Source: Petralouisia muris (GTDB lineage Bacteria; Bacillota; Clostridia; Lachnospirales; Lachnospiraceae). From it: DNA of 59,482 bases. A program made the translations under genes and the position numbers. The notes below the pieces were generated by a model, which saw only the letters and a list, made by a program, of their open reading frames with translations, searched no databases and had not been told where the DNA came from. Shown here one piece after another: positions 26,864 to 35,399 of this stretch (its first letter is position 1; every line of letters begins with the position of its first letter). The stretch spans positions 1 to 59,482 of the forward strand of contig NZ_SRYA01000031.1 of assembly GCF_004793545.1 (NCBI RefSeq), given 5' to 3'.

Positions 26864-27508
26864 TTATTGACTTATAATTTGATTATCATATGCACTTACA
26901 GCATCTTGTCTTTTCAAGTATTCTTTATTAATCCGCTGAGTTTCATCCTTTCTATCCAATATATCCTGCTGTATACGTTTTGCCTCTTGACGCTTTTGTA
27001 AATATTCTTCCAAAAGTTCTTTCTGTCGCTCTTTTCTTTCATTACTCCTTTTGTAAAAACTATCTTGTGATCGAATACCAAATTCAGAATCTGCGGAAAC
27101 CGGCCAAGCGTCACCCCTGCATTGTTCTAGCGTATCACCAACTGTCAACATGACAGATGCATTCCTTGAACCATACGAACCCCCTAAATCACGCTTAATC
27201 CAACTCAAAACCTGCTCCTTATATTCAGGATCATCTTTCATTCTCTTAAAAGCAGCCTCAGAAACATTGACCGCTGCATTACTAACTGTCGCATGCATAG
27301 TAATTTCTGATAACTCCTGATAGAATTCCTTCTTAAATGCTTCCAGTTCTTCTTCAGGAGTCATTGCTTTAGTTTGTTCAACATCGCTTGCCCCAGTAAC
27401 AGACAATTTTTGTGCAAAAGTCTTTTCTTCCCTTTCAGTTCGATTTGATCCTGTACTTGTTGGTACAATCTCTCTTTGATAATAGTTGTTTTGTACTCCT
27501 AACGTCAT
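26864..27508 (-). CDS. Soluble partner protein (DUF6033-like)
   Basis: 214 residues from ATG 27508 (GGAGAATAGTGTT before it). No signal peptide. The N-terminus MTLGVQNNYYQREI shares the short pattern of the other soluble partner proteins in this island. The middle is helical (YQELSEITMHATVSNAAVNV; AAFKRMKDDPEYKEQV) and the C-terminus is a long charged coiled coil. It closes the operon of precursor peptide, maturase, TIGR04066-like and carrier-like genes. Function unknown; the link to peptide production comes from operon position. Confidence 0.7.
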   Translation of the reverse strand: MTLGVQNNYYQREIVPTSTGSNRTEREEKTFAQKLSVTGASDVEQTKAMTPEEELEAFKKEFYQELSEITMHATVSNAAVNVSEAAFKRMKDDPEYKEQVLSWIKRDLGGSYGSRNASVMLTVGDTLEQCRGDAWPVSADSEFGIRSQDSFYKRSNERKERQKELLEEYLQKRQEAKRIQQDILDRKDETQRINKEYLKRQDAVSAYDNQIISQ

Positions 27509-27512
27509 AACA

Positions 27513-27773
27513 CTATTCTCCTTTCTCAGAAATAATAATTTTTGCAATATCATTAAAAGTGTTAAACTTTCGTTCTCCAATCGCACTTTCTGGTACTCTT
27601 ATTCCAAATTTTTCTTCCACAGTTTCCATAAATATAATCATTTGATAAGGCTCTATACCAAATCGCTCTGATAAAAGAGGATAATCTCTCGCCTCATCAG
27701 GCAGTGTATTTATGTCTATACCAAATAATTCTACTAATATTTCTGCCAATAAAGTCTTTATTTGATTTTCCAT
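27513..27773 (-). CDS. Carrier-protein-like peptide maturation protein 1
   Basis: 86 residues from ATG 27773 (AAGGAAGTAAAT). It has the helical fold signature of acyl carrier proteins (IKTLLAEILVELFGI; MIIFMETVEEKFGIRVPE; FNTFNDIAKII). The usual Asp-Ser-Leu attachment site is replaced by RFGIEPYQM, so no phosphopantetheine serine is visible. It matches the acyl-carrier-related protein known from clostridial Cys-rich peptide systems. Role in maturation unknown. Confidence 0.8.
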   Translation of the reverse strand: MENQIKTLLAEILVELFGIDINTLPDEARDYPLLSERFGIEPYQMIIFMETVEEKFGIRVPESAIGERKFNTFNDIAKIIISEKGE

Positions 27774-27793
27774 ATTTACTTCCTTTACAACTT

Positions 27794-28891
27794 TCATAAA
27801 ACTTCCATTTCAACATTTCCATTTAGAGTATCAATAATATATTGTCCCATACTATCCATTTCCGTTTCAATATATATTTTATCCTGTTCACTTAAAACTT
27901 TTTGTAATTCACTCTTTACATTTTTAATGTCATCCATATTTCTTCCTAAATACTCTATTGCTAATGGACGATTTATGGTAAATACATCTTGAATGTTACT
28001 ACTTAAGTAAAAACAATCTATATCCAGCATAAATCTATACTTGACAATTTGCTTCAGCTCATAAATATATTTATCAGAAACATTGCTGCCATATAAACAC
28101 ATAATTACAAAATCTGGATTTATTGCATTTAATATTTGAAATGCATGAATCCCAAAATGTCCGGGTTGTACTTTACTGATAGGCATTATTTCCCCAGGCA
28201 CTCCAGTGATAATCAAGTCAGGTTTGCATTTTTTCTCAATCTTTTTAATAAAACGATTATATAAAATAATTTTATATTCAACTGGTATATCTATGTTCAT
28301 AAAGGCGGGAAAACTATACACATTATGTAAAAATACACTATTGCACCTAGAGGATACTAAAACCACATTATATCCTTGATTTTCAAAATATTGTTTCACT
28401 GCTAATTGTGCTAAAAACTTATCTGTTCTTTCACCAATCCCCATTACACATACTAAGGGAGTATTTATTTCAGATAATTCAAAAGAGCTATCATCAAGTT
28501 CAATATTTTGATCCTTTTGTGTCAAATCAATATATTTTCCTGAATATGTTTCAACCAATCCTGCTATCCTATTATATATTTCCGTATTGACATGTCTGGA
28601 TAGCAGTATTTGCTTATGGTGTTTTAGCATTTCTTCTACAATTTCTAATACATAATCTTCTTGTATATCATTTATAGAATCTATGATCCAAATTGCATCA
28701 ATTATCCGATAGTCATTCTCTGATAATGATTCCTGCACTTTAAATTCAGAAAACTGATTTTTCTCTACTGCCCACCCTTTGGGAGTTAATAGAATCATTG
28801 GCTCTATGTTTTCTATCATAGATTTATATTTTAAATACGGTTGCATCTCCTTATCATATGGAAATGCTACTACTCGTAATATTTCATTCAA
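27794..28891 (-). CDS. Peptide maturation system protein, TIGR04066-like (copy 1)
   Basis: 365 residues; TTG start with GAGAGGGGG upstream. Family signs: VVAFPYDKEMQPYLKYKSM at the N-terminus, GWAVEKN, VCVMGIGERTDKFLAQLAV (a nucleotide-binding-like glycine turn), PDLIITGVPGEIMP and NPDFVIMCLYGSN. TIGR04066-type proteins occur with the Cys-rich peptide maturase CcpM; their chemistry is unknown. A paralogue lies at 41754-42839. Between maturase and carrier-like gene in the operon. Confidence 0.85.
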   Translation of the reverse strand: MNEILRVVAFPYDKEMQPYLKYKSMIENIEPMILLTPKGWAVEKNQFSEFKVQESLSENDYRIIDAIWIIDSINDIQEDYVLEIVEEMLKHHKQILLSRHVNTEIYNRIAGLVETYSGKYIDLTQKDQNIELDDSSFELSEINTPLVCVMGIGERTDKFLAQLAVKQYFENQGYNVVLVSSRCNSVFLHNVYSFPAFMNIDIPVEYKIILYNRFIKKIEKKCKPDLIITGVPGEIMPISKVQPGHFGIHAFQILNAINPDFVIMCLYGSNVSDKYIYELKQIVKYRFMLDIDCFYLSSNIQDVFTINRPLAIEYLGRNMDDIKNVKSELQKVLSEQDKIYIETEMDSMGQYIIDTLNGNVEMEVL

Positions 28892-28908
28892 ATTTATTTC
28901 CCCCTCTC

Positions 28909-30327
28909 TTAACTAAAATGATAGCCATGCTCCCTTAAAGTACAATACTCTTTTAATTGTAATTCACAAGACAACTTCATTCTTTCGCATCGCTCCAGCC
29001 GCTTTTGGGATGACAAAGAATTTCCATCCTCCATACCTGCTGCACATAAATTGCAAAAATCTCCTGCCCAACAAGTCCTGCAATTATCGGCAGTTAACTT
29101 TCCAATGTTTACTAAATCATTAATTTTAGAAATATTAAAGCCATTATCCAAATCTCCTAAAACAAATGCCTCACAGCTTTCATTCACACGTTCACAAGGA
29201 TAAAACTTTTCATCAACGTTAACAAATAGTCTAGTGGCACCTGCAATACACGGTCCTGACGGATGATATACTTTACCTCTATTTCCTTTTGCAATAATTT
29301 TCTTATGAATATTCTCTTTCATTGCTGCAATTTGTGTTTCAGTCAATTTGGATACATATTTCTTATCCAATCGTCCAATCAAATGCAAGTAAGCCTTAAA
29401 CATTTCATATCTGTAGTTCATATCAAATGCTTCTGTATAGTGAATTGCATTCTTGGAACTATTTTGATTTAATGTTGTAGATCCCACTAGCGCAGACGTA
29501 ATAAAATCATATGTAAAGAAATTACTACTGCATTGGTAATCGTTCTTCTCATCCAATACTGCATTAAAGCTTACATTGTTCATATAGAACGGATATTTTT
29601 CTTTTATATAGTCAATATTTTTCATTATTACATCGAAAGTTCCTTTGCCGCTTTCTGCGAAAACACGGCTATTATCTTGGATTGACTGTGGTCCATCCAA
29701 ACTAATTGTTAAATTAATATTATTCTCGCACAAAAACCTTATGATTTTATCATTTAACAACGTTGCATTTGTTGTCATGTTGTATCTAACTTTTTTACCA
29801 CTAAATGCTTTATTAGCATAGTCTATAATTTCACTTATAAGTTCTACTTCAAGTAATGGTTCTCCACCATAAAAACTAATTATTGCTGTTTCGATATTTC
29901 CATTATGCTTTCGATAAAAATCAACTGCCTTTTTTGCAGTTTCAATTGACATTCTTTTTTTAGTATGAACTCTATTAATATACGTGCCAGAATATACACA
30001 ATATTTACATCTTAAATTACAATTTTGTGTTACCTGTAAAATCAACTGGTGGACATTATTTTCCATGTAATCTTCTATGTGATCTGCTGCAGCATGTTTA
30101 ATTTCCGCATCTACGTTGCAGGATTCTAAGAATCCCTGACTTTTTAACTTATTTATTTTATCTAATGTCGCACTATCTATTTGCGAAAATATAATCTTTC
30201 CCGTAATAAGTTTTTCAAGATTCAAATACAAATTACTATCTACACGAATTATTGATGCCGTATTAACATCGAAAATATAGTATGCTTTCACAGTTTTAAA
30301 CAATTTTATAAATGGTAATTCGCTCAT
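28909..30327 (-). CDS. ccpM: Cys-rich peptide radical SAM/SPASM maturase (CcpM-like, copy 1)
   Basis: 472 residues from ATG 30327 (AAAGGAG before it). The radical SAM cluster motif is CNLRCKYC in LQVTQNCNLRCKYCVYSG, with ISFYGGEPLLE. The C-terminal SPASM region has many Cys (FYPCERVNESC; CRTCWAGDFCNLC; RLERCERMKLSC) for extra iron-sulfur clusters. The N-terminal 90 residues likely bind the leader peptide. It follows its precursor peptide gene and should install thioether or related links in it. Paralogue at 42839-44272. Confidence 0.9.
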   Translation of the reverse strand: MSELPFIKLFKTVKAYYIFDVNTASIIRVDSNLYLNLEKLITGKIIFSQIDSATLDKINKLKSQGFLESCNVDAEIKHAAADHIEDYMENNVHQLILQVTQNCNLRCKYCVYSGTYINRVHTKKRMSIETAKKAVDFYRKHNGNIETAIISFYGGEPLLEVELISEIIDYANKAFSGKKVRYNMTTNATLLNDKIIRFLCENNINLTISLDGPQSIQDNSRVFAESGKGTFDVIMKNIDYIKEKYPFYMNNVSFNAVLDEKNDYQCSSNFFTYDFITSALVGSTTLNQNSSKNAIHYTEAFDMNYRYEMFKAYLHLIGRLDKKYVSKLTETQIAAMKENIHKKIIAKGNRGKVYHPSGPCIAGATRLFVNVDEKFYPCERVNESCEAFVLGDLDNGFNISKINDLVNIGKLTADNCRTCWAGDFCNLCAAGMEDGNSLSSQKRLERCERMKLSCELQLKEYCTLREHGYHFS

Positions 30328-30420
30328 TCTACATTCACTCCTTTGTAAGTAGGTGCAGAAATGTAACAATATACTTCTGCACCCACCCATTGCATTTAAT
30401 TCAGGCTTCCGCCAAACAGA

Positions 30421-30612
30421 TTACAATGCCCACCCACCGGATATTGCAGTTGTTAATCCTTTGGAGTAATTCTGCAAATATACAGTGTTTGTTGCTGTGG
30501 TTGTTGTACAATTGTAGCATGGAATAGATGAGCAAAGCGAATTACAGCTGCAAGCAAATGCCACCAATGTACCATCCTGAATTTTAGCTTTTTTGCCTAA
30601 ACTCTTTTTCAT
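30421..30612 (-). CDS. Cys-rich precursor peptide 1 (Clo7bot-like)
   Basis: 63 residues. Leader-like start MKKSLGKKAKIQDGTLVAFA, then a Cys cluster CSCNSLCSSIPCYNC (five Cys) and a Thr/Gly-rich tail (TTTTATNTVYLQNY; AISGGWAL). The leader matches precursor 2 (MKKLGKK..VQAYA) though the cores differ. It is the first gene of the operon, 94 bases ahead of the maturase, with AAAGGAGG-like ribosome site. Probable substrate of the CcpM-like enzyme. Confidence 0.85.
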   Translation of the reverse strand: MKKSLGKKAKIQDGTLVAFACSCNSLCSSIPCYNCTTTTATNTVYLQNYSKGLTTAISGGWAL

Positions 30613-30675
30613 ACCCTTTTCCTCCTTTCTCGTGAATTTGTAGTGAAACCACGGACAAAGGCTCCCTACCGTTTA

Positions 30676-30744
30676 AATATAGCATTAGCAAAATAATTTT
30701 CAATACGCCTTGCAGAAAGTGACCTGATTTTGCAGAAAACGGAC
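30676..30744 (-). promoter_or_regulatory. LytTR-type promoter 1 (precursor 1 operon)
   Basis: Direct repeats TTGCAGAAAGTGACC (30710) and TTGCAGAAAACGGAC (30730), 20-bp period, read on the minus strand as GTC..TTTCTGCAA. A TTGAAA follows 7 bases on, and TATATT 28 bases after the repeat (30676-30681). Confidence 0.75.
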
Positions 30745-30770
30745 ACTTTGAACTACTATACATTCAAACA

Positions 30771-30813
30771 AAAAGAGCCAGACTCCAGATTTAATCTGAT
30801 TGTCTGACTCTCT
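30771..30813 (-). terminator. Terminator after cassette A1
   Basis: On the minus strand AGAGTCAGACA-TCAGATT pairs with ATCTGGAGTCTGGCTCT, followed by TTTTT. It closes the 31904-30861 gene pair just before promoter 1. Confidence 0.75.
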
Positions 30814-30860
30814 GTATACCATTATTCAGCTATTACAGGACATCAATATTTCTTCGCCCT

Positions 30861-31298
30861 TTATAGTGCATTCAAATTATCCAAAAACTTCTCGTAAAAC
30901 ACACGTTCCTTTGCCACAAACTCAGGATGCGCTGGTGGAGATATTGGATTATAAATTCTCTCCAAAATTTTTTTAACCATAGCTTTTGCTGACTCAACAG
31001 TATTTCCCAAGAAATCGGAACTAAGCTGTTCTTTACCTTGTTCAACATGGATAACCAATGCTGTTGATATTCGGTTCATTGGAAATGGATCAATTCCTGT
31101 ATCTTTAAGAGTTTTGTCATATGCTTGCATGACTTCTTCTGAACAGGGCAGCTTGAACGTATCCTCTTGTTGCTTTTCATATGTATCAGTGTTGTCTATT
31201 TTTTTGCGCATTACTTCTGAAAAGCATTGATTTTCCTGCTTCTTAGCCGGATTTACCCCCACCAAATTTGTTGAATTATAATTTGTATCAATCCTCAT
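30861..31298 (-). CDS. Soluble partner A1
   Basis: 145 residues from ATG 31298 (AAGTAGGTGCAAGTC before it). No signal peptide. Start MRIDTNYNSTNLVG. The C-terminal half (FLGNTVESAKAMVKKILERI, then ERVFYEKFLDNLNAL) is paralogous to the product of 57596-58096 (EREFYVAFLEKLEKL). It follows the secreted protein gene by 9 bases; the same order recurs in three other cassettes. It might be a chaperone, export or immunity partner; this is inference. Confidence 0.75.
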   Translation of the reverse strand: MRIDTNYNSTNLVGVNPAKKQENQCFSEVMRKKIDNTDTYEKQQEDTFKLPCSEEVMQAYDKTLKDTGIDPFPMNRISTALVIHVEQGKEQLSSDFLGNTVESAKAMVKKILERIYNPISPPAHPEFVAKERVFYEKFLDNLNAL

Positions 31299-31307
31299 GA
31301 CTTGCAC

Positions 31308-31904
31308 CTACTTAATATTAATCCATGTTGACATAGTATTCCACGGTGAGTTGTAAGAGGTTGCCTGATATTTAAATTGACCTGATGCGTTCATTCCACT
31401 CAAATCCCATAAATACAACCATCCATCCACAATCCTGTCATTGTTGAAATCCAACGATGCATAGTCAATTGCCTTAACCTGCGTTCCACAATAAGTAGCA
31501 TAATCCCTTCCTTCACCATTCTTTTGAGTCACAACATACATTTCGGCGCCGCCATGATCCACCAGTGTTGTATACTGATTTCTGGGAATATCTTCATAGC
31601 CACCTTGCGTTGAGCGTACCTGAATAACCCCTACATACGAAACTGGTGCCGCAGGTCCTCTTGCAACAGTTCCTTTATTGTCAGATGCTTCAAACTCTGC
31701 CTTCATATCCTGAATACGCTCATCCAAGTCACCATTCTCATACATCTGCTGTAATCTTCCCGTACCTTCAAAAGTAATTGTTACCTCGTCAGAAACTACT
31801 ACATTATCCGGCAACTCCTCTGCAGCCATTACCGGAATGGTGAATACATTGAGTATTGTCAAGCAAGACAACACCATTGCCAAGATACTTTTTTTGAATC
31901 TCAT
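31308..31904 (-). CDS. Secreted protein, family A (A1)
   Basis: 198 residues with an N-terminal signal peptide (KSILAMVLSCLTILNVFTIPVMAA). A Glu/Asp-rich pro-like region follows and ends in VARGPAAPVSYV. The mature part has VDHGGAEMYVVTQ, a calcium-loop-like FNNDRIVDGWLYLW and the closing ATSYNSPWNTMSTW shared with other family members. The start codon lacks a clear ribosome site. No repeat-type promoter lies directly upstream; a hydrolase remnant is there instead. Function unknown. Confidence 0.8.
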   Translation of the reverse strand: MRFKKSILAMVLSCLTILNVFTIPVMAAEELPDNVVVSDEVTITFEGTGRLQQMYENGDLDERIQDMKAEFEASDNKGTVARGPAAPVSYVGVIQVRSTQGGYEDIPRNQYTTLVDHGGAEMYVVTQKNGEGRDYATYCGTQVKAIDYASLDFNNDRIVDGWLYLWDLSGMNASGQFKYQATSYNSPWNTMSTWINIK

Positions 31905-32023
31905 ATTATATGCGTGAAAGATGCATAATGCACACAAAGATATTCTTATGAATGTTTGTATATTGTCTTCATATCAAGGTAATCAATTTTTCTTGTGATT
32001 TTTCTGAATTTGCTCAATTATAG

Positions 32024-32209
32024 TTAACAATTATCTCTCGAAATAAATTGCAATATAGGCATATTGTTAGGGAATTTCATTTCCCTAACAATATCCAGAT
32101 TAGATTCCATACAGTCTAATTCATTCATAACTGTTTTGTTATTTATGAAATCCATACTCAAAATCCGAAACACCATCAGTTCCTCTTTTGTATAAATGTA
32201 TATAACCAA
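32024..32209 (-). pseudogene. Alpha/beta hydrolase fragment
   Basis: 61 codons matching the C-terminal third of the hydrolase at 38246-39232: EELMVFRILSMDFINNKTVMN against ELEVFRILSMDFAYGKDIMN, and FPNNMPILQFISRDNC against FPENIPVLQFVSGDNC. It lacks the N-terminal two thirds and the catalytic His and stops right after DNC. A degraded second copy. Confidence 0.85.
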
Positions 32210-32213
32210 ATTT

Positions 32214-32253
32214 AAAAGACTGCCTAAATTCCTTAAAATTCAGACTGTCTTTC
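32214..32253 (-). terminator. Terminator of cassette B1
   Basis: On the minus strand AAAGACAGTCTGAATT pairs with AATTTAGGCAGTCTTT around a short loop. It follows the 32276 gene. Confidence 0.7.
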
Positions 32254-32275
32254 AAATATAATTCATTCTCAATAT

Positions 32276-32815
32276 TTACTTTTTTTCTAAAAAATCATAC
32301 GCACTCAAAATCTTATTATATTTCGCATACCCTGAGAGGTTATTAGCGTTATACTGCATATCCATCAGTTCCTTTATAATATCTGCGAAATTCTTCTTTG
32401 TATCAGACACACTGCTGTCGGTGAACATTCCCGTCTTATATACATCATTGTCCAGCTTACCCTCATCCACCAAATAAGAATTTAATGCAAGCATTTCCTT
32501 TTCTGTTGCATTTGATATATTCACTTTTGAGGGATCAATTATCTGTTCACTTTCCTTTCCATCGGCTGATGTTGTCACTACTCGTAACAGCGGACTGTCT
32601 TTCGTGTATGAATCCGCTTTATACACTGTCACATTTGAGCCATCTGGTAAAGCTCTCGAAGTCAATCCACCAATTTTCAGGTTAAAAGTTCCAGCATACG
32701 AAGAAGCTGTTGTTGAATTTTGGACCGAATTTTGTTTTTTAGCAGACTGCCTTTTTATACCTGCCAATCCACTTCGCATAGCTGAGTTTGTCGTATTCAA
32801 ACCACCTATATTCAT
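32276..32815 (-). CDS. Soluble partner B1
   Basis: 179 residues, good ribosome site (CTGGAGG). No signal peptide. N-terminus MNIGGLNTTNSAMRSGLAG with the Asn/Ser-rich pattern of the other partners. Mid-part IGGLTSRALPDGSNVTVY; acidic helical C-terminus ending YNKILSAYDFLEKK. It follows the secreted family B gene by 71 bases. Function unknown. Confidence 0.72.
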   Translation of the reverse strand: MNIGGLNTTNSAMRSGLAGIKRQSAKKQNSVQNSTTASSYAGTFNLKIGGLTSRALPDGSNVTVYKADSYTKDSPLLRVVTTSADGKESEQIIDPSKVNISNATEKEMLALNSYLVDEGKLDNDVYKTGMFTDSSVSDTKKNFADIIKELMDMQYNANNLSGYAKYNKILSAYDFLEKK

Positions 32816-32886
32816 TTTATTATTTCCTCCAGTTTATAAAAATGTTTTTTATATAATAAATTATGGGGTAATATTCGTTACATTAC

Positions 32887-33345
32887 TTATGATACCGTAA
32901 ACTGTGCATTAGCACTTACTGTATTATGCGGGAAATTGATCGACGTAGTCGAATATGTAAATGTATGTGTTCCAACTACTGCCGGTCCGCAATTCCAATA
33001 CTGCCGGAAAGCATATACAACATTTCCTGTTCCAGTAATTAAATCCTCATCTTCCAGCGTAGCACTTCTGCCGTCCCACTTTGCGATTTCGTTATGACCG
33101 TAGCCGACAACATATACTACAACAATAACATCGCCGCTATTATCTATATAGGCGCCTTCAATCTTGACACTTGACACTGTTGGAGCAGGTCCTCTTGCCG
33201 TCACCCCGTCGTGAGTATACTCAACATTATCAAGTTTAATGTCTGTACCCTTATCATTACCCTTCTCTGCTGCAAACGCAGTCATAGAAAACATCATTAC
33301 AAATGCCAGTGTAAGTGCCAAAGCCCTTCTTATCTTTTTTAACAT
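32887..33345 (-). CDS. Secreted protein, family B (B1)
   Basis: 152 residues. Signal peptide ALALTLAFVMMFSMTAFAA, then a short charged region up to VTARGPAPTVSSVKIEG. Mature part: VVYVVGYGHNEIAKWDGR, ITGTGNVVYAFRQYWNCG, and the closing STTSINFPHNTVSANAQF. Clear paralogue of 56314-56826. Promoter 2 lies about 140 bases upstream and the partner gene follows. Strand-rich, so probably a small beta-fold. Function unknown. Confidence 0.82.
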   Translation of the reverse strand: MLKKIRRALALTLAFVMMFSMTAFAAEKGNDKGTDIKLDNVEYTHDGVTARGPAPTVSSVKIEGAYIDNSGDVIVVVYVVGYGHNEIAKWDGRSATLEDEDLITGTGNVVYAFRQYWNCGPAVVGTHTFTYSTTSINFPHNTVSANAQFTVS

Positions 33346-33448
33346 AATATCAATCCTTCTTTCTTTAAAATAGTTTCATATTACCCCATAATTATTAGCA
33401 AGTTTTGACTTTAAGTTGACTGTATTCATTTTTCCTCCTTTGCTTATA

Positions 33449-33517
33449 AGTATATAGCGAAAATTTTTTATATCAATATACCTTGCAGAAAGTGGACTGA
33501 TTTTGCAGAAAACGGAC
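33449..33517 (-). promoter_or_regulatory. LytTR-type promoter 2 (cassette B1)
   Basis: Repeats TTGCAGAAAGTGGAC (33483) and TTGCAGAAAACGGAC (33503), 20-bp period; TTGATA follows and TATACT lies 28 bases on (33449-33454), reading leftward. Confidence 0.75.
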
Positions 33518-33626
33518 ACAAAATATTGAAGTAATTTCATAATAAATTATGAACTTATACTATTACCAGCTTTACCAGACCTTAATGTTAAAACTGCTCT
33601 ATCTAAATTGATATATCATCCTCCTT

Positions 33627-33842
33627 CTATCCTCTCGCAATTTTCAACGACAAAACTGTAATAAATTCCTCCGGGCTTGGCAAACGCCCTGATCCAAACA
33701 AGCTATTCCACTTATATCTTGTTTCCTTATTCAAAAAACCAATCATAATAGCTCTCTCCATTTCCTCTCTGATCTCACTTTCACTTTTTCCTTCTCTTTT
33801 AGCAATCTTCTTAATTGCTTTTTTGGCAGCTCTCTCACTCAT
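33627..33842 (-). CDS. Small protein resembling the Spo0A C-terminal domain
   Basis: 71 residues: AIKKIAKREGKSESEIREEM, then RYKWNSLFGSGRLPSPEEFI. This layout resembles short proteins annotated as Spo0A C-terminal-like, which have the DNA-binding fold without a receiver. GAAAGGAG precedes the ATG. Role unknown; possibly a regulator of the neighbouring cassettes. Confidence 0.55.
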   Translation of the reverse strand: MSERAAKKAIKKIAKREGKSESEIREEMERAIMIGFLNKETRYKWNSLFGSGRLPSPEEFITVLSLKIARG

Positions 33843-33981
33843 TTCTTTCTCCTTTCGGTACTATAACTTCTTATCCATAAGTTCCTATAACTGATATGTT
33901 AATTTTAACTAATGTATACTTAATTAGTCAAATATTTTGTGTCTACATATTATGACGCTATTCGACAAAGGAGGTGCAAAA

Positions 33982-34209
33982 TTGAATCCAAACGGATGTA
34001 TTAAAATCCACTTAGGTGAACTGCTTAAAAAGTCTGGTTTAAGTAAAAACAAATTTTGTCAAAAGGCAGAAATTCAACGCTCTCAGCTAAATGGATATAT
34101 GAATAATACCATTACCCGACTAGATACGGAAGTGCTTGTGCGAATATGTCGCACACTAAATTGCTCCATTGCAGATTTATTAGAGTACATTCCGCCAGAT
34201 ATTCAGTAA
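33982..34209 (+). CDS. XRE-family regulator
   Basis: 75 residues from TTG 33982 (AAAGGAGGTGCAAAA). Short Cro/CI-type repressor: LGELLKKSGLSKNKFCQKAE, IQRSQLNGYMNN, VRICRTLNCSIADLLEYIP. One of few plus-strand genes here; a divergent partner of the 33842 gene. Confidence 0.82.
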   Translation: MNPNGCIKIHLGELLKKSGLSKNKFCQKAEIQRSQLNGYMNNTITRLDTEVLVRICRTLNCSIADLLEYIPPDIQ

Positions 34210-34210
34210 T

Positions 34211-34252
34211 AAAAACAGTCTGAAATCACTAACACTATTTCAGACTGTTTTT
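34211..34252. terminator. Bidirectional terminator
   Basis: AAAAACAGTCTGAAAT and ATTTCAGACTGTTTTT form a perfect stem between the XRE gene and the convergent lysR gene. Confidence 0.88.
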
Positions 34253-34305
34253 ATACACCATTCTACTATTCATATCCTTTATTATTCGAGTAGTGTTCTA
34301 TTATA

Positions 34306-35190
34306 CTAACCTACTTTTTCACGTTCTTGCCGAACAAATTCCTCAAAAAGCTCATTAAAAGTGTTAATTGCAGCAGATTCCTTTTTCCAAATCAAATAGG
34401 TAAAAGAAATTGGGGGTGTTATATCTTTTGGTTCTACTAATTTAATTTGGGATTGTTTCAATCCTTTTACAATATAAACAGGCAAATATGATACTCCCTG
34501 ATCTGCTTTTATTAAATCTTCCGTAGAGCGTACAGAAGCTATGCTCACAAAATTAGCATCAGGATATAGCTTAATAATAGACTTTTCTAAATCCTCCCAA
34601 TATGTAGGGTGATTATTCGTCAATATTCTATATTTCCGAAAATACTCTATTTCTGATGACAAATTACTGTTCTCACTTATATTTGGCACAGCAAGTTGTA
34701 TTTTTCCCTCACATACATTTTTGTATTGAACCTTTTTAACAAAAGGTTCTTTCCTATCTATTCCAATATCATACTGTCCATCCATTATTGCCTGCGGTAT
34801 ATTATCCTCTGATACCGTTGTAGAAATATTTATATTAGGCTCCTTCTGAAAAAAAATAGGTAAAAATTTTGGAATCAAATAATTATCAATATATGTGGTA
34901 ACAACAACCTTCAATGTAGTTTTGTAGCTGGATTTCATATTTTTGATAGCATAAAGTCCGTTTTCATACGTAGTTATGGTTTCTCTGGCAATCTTACAAA
35001 AAAATTGTCCTGCTTCTGTTAATGTTATATTACGACCAGATGTTTCAACCAGTTCAACATCCAAAAGCGCTTCAAGGTTTTTAACATGATTGTATACTGA
35101 TGTTTGGGTTATAAATAATTCATCAGCAGCCTTTCGATAGTTTTGATATTTGGCAACAACCAGAAAAGTATAATACCATTCAAGATTCAT
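34306..35190 (-). CDS. LysR-family transcriptional regulator
   Basis: 294 residues. N-terminal winged helix: WYYTFLVVAKYQNYRKAADEL, FITQTSVYNHVKNLEALLDV. The C-terminal effector domain has the typical fold layout. AAAGGAGG precedes the ATG. It is divergent from the chimeric gene at 35400, with an operator-like palindrome between them, so it probably controlled a metabolic gene of which only a remnant is left. Confidence 0.9.
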   Translation of the reverse strand: MNLEWYYTFLVVAKYQNYRKAADELFITQTSVYNHVKNLEALLDVELVETSGRNITLTEAGQFFCKIARETITTYENGLYAIKNMKSSYKTTLKVVVTTYIDNYLIPKFLPIFFQKEPNINISTTVSEDNIPQAIMDGQYDIGIDRKEPFVKKVQYKNVCEGKIQLAVPNISENSNLSSEIEYFRKYRILTNNHPTYWEDLEKSIIKLYPDANFVSIASVRSTEDLIKADQGVSYLPVYIVKGLKQSQIKLVEPKDITPPISFTYLIWKKESAAINTFNELFEEFVRQEREKVG

Positions 35191-35313
35191 ATATAACCTC
35201 CTTTTTTTAATTTTTCCTTAACATATCGACGTATTATACCACAATAAACAATAAATTTCTATTGCAGAAATAATATTAAATTTTCTTATACCTAATCGTA
35301 ATATCAACTTTTT

Positions 35314-35330
35314 CTTAACAATACGTTAAG
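35314..35330. promoter_or_regulatory. Candidate LysR-type operator
   Basis: CTTAAC-AATAC-GTTAAG, an inverted repeat containing the T-N11-A pattern of LysR sites, between the divergent lysR gene and the 35400 gene. Confidence 0.5.
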
Positions 35331-35399
35331 ATATTTGAAATTTTCTTTTGTCAGAATATGTAATATTATATACCAGACAAAAGAGAGGAGGACACTGTA

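Noticed and set aside
35262-35271. Single TTGCAGAAA before lysR
   Set aside because: Only one half-site; nothing at 20 bp on either side, so not counted as a LytTR site.
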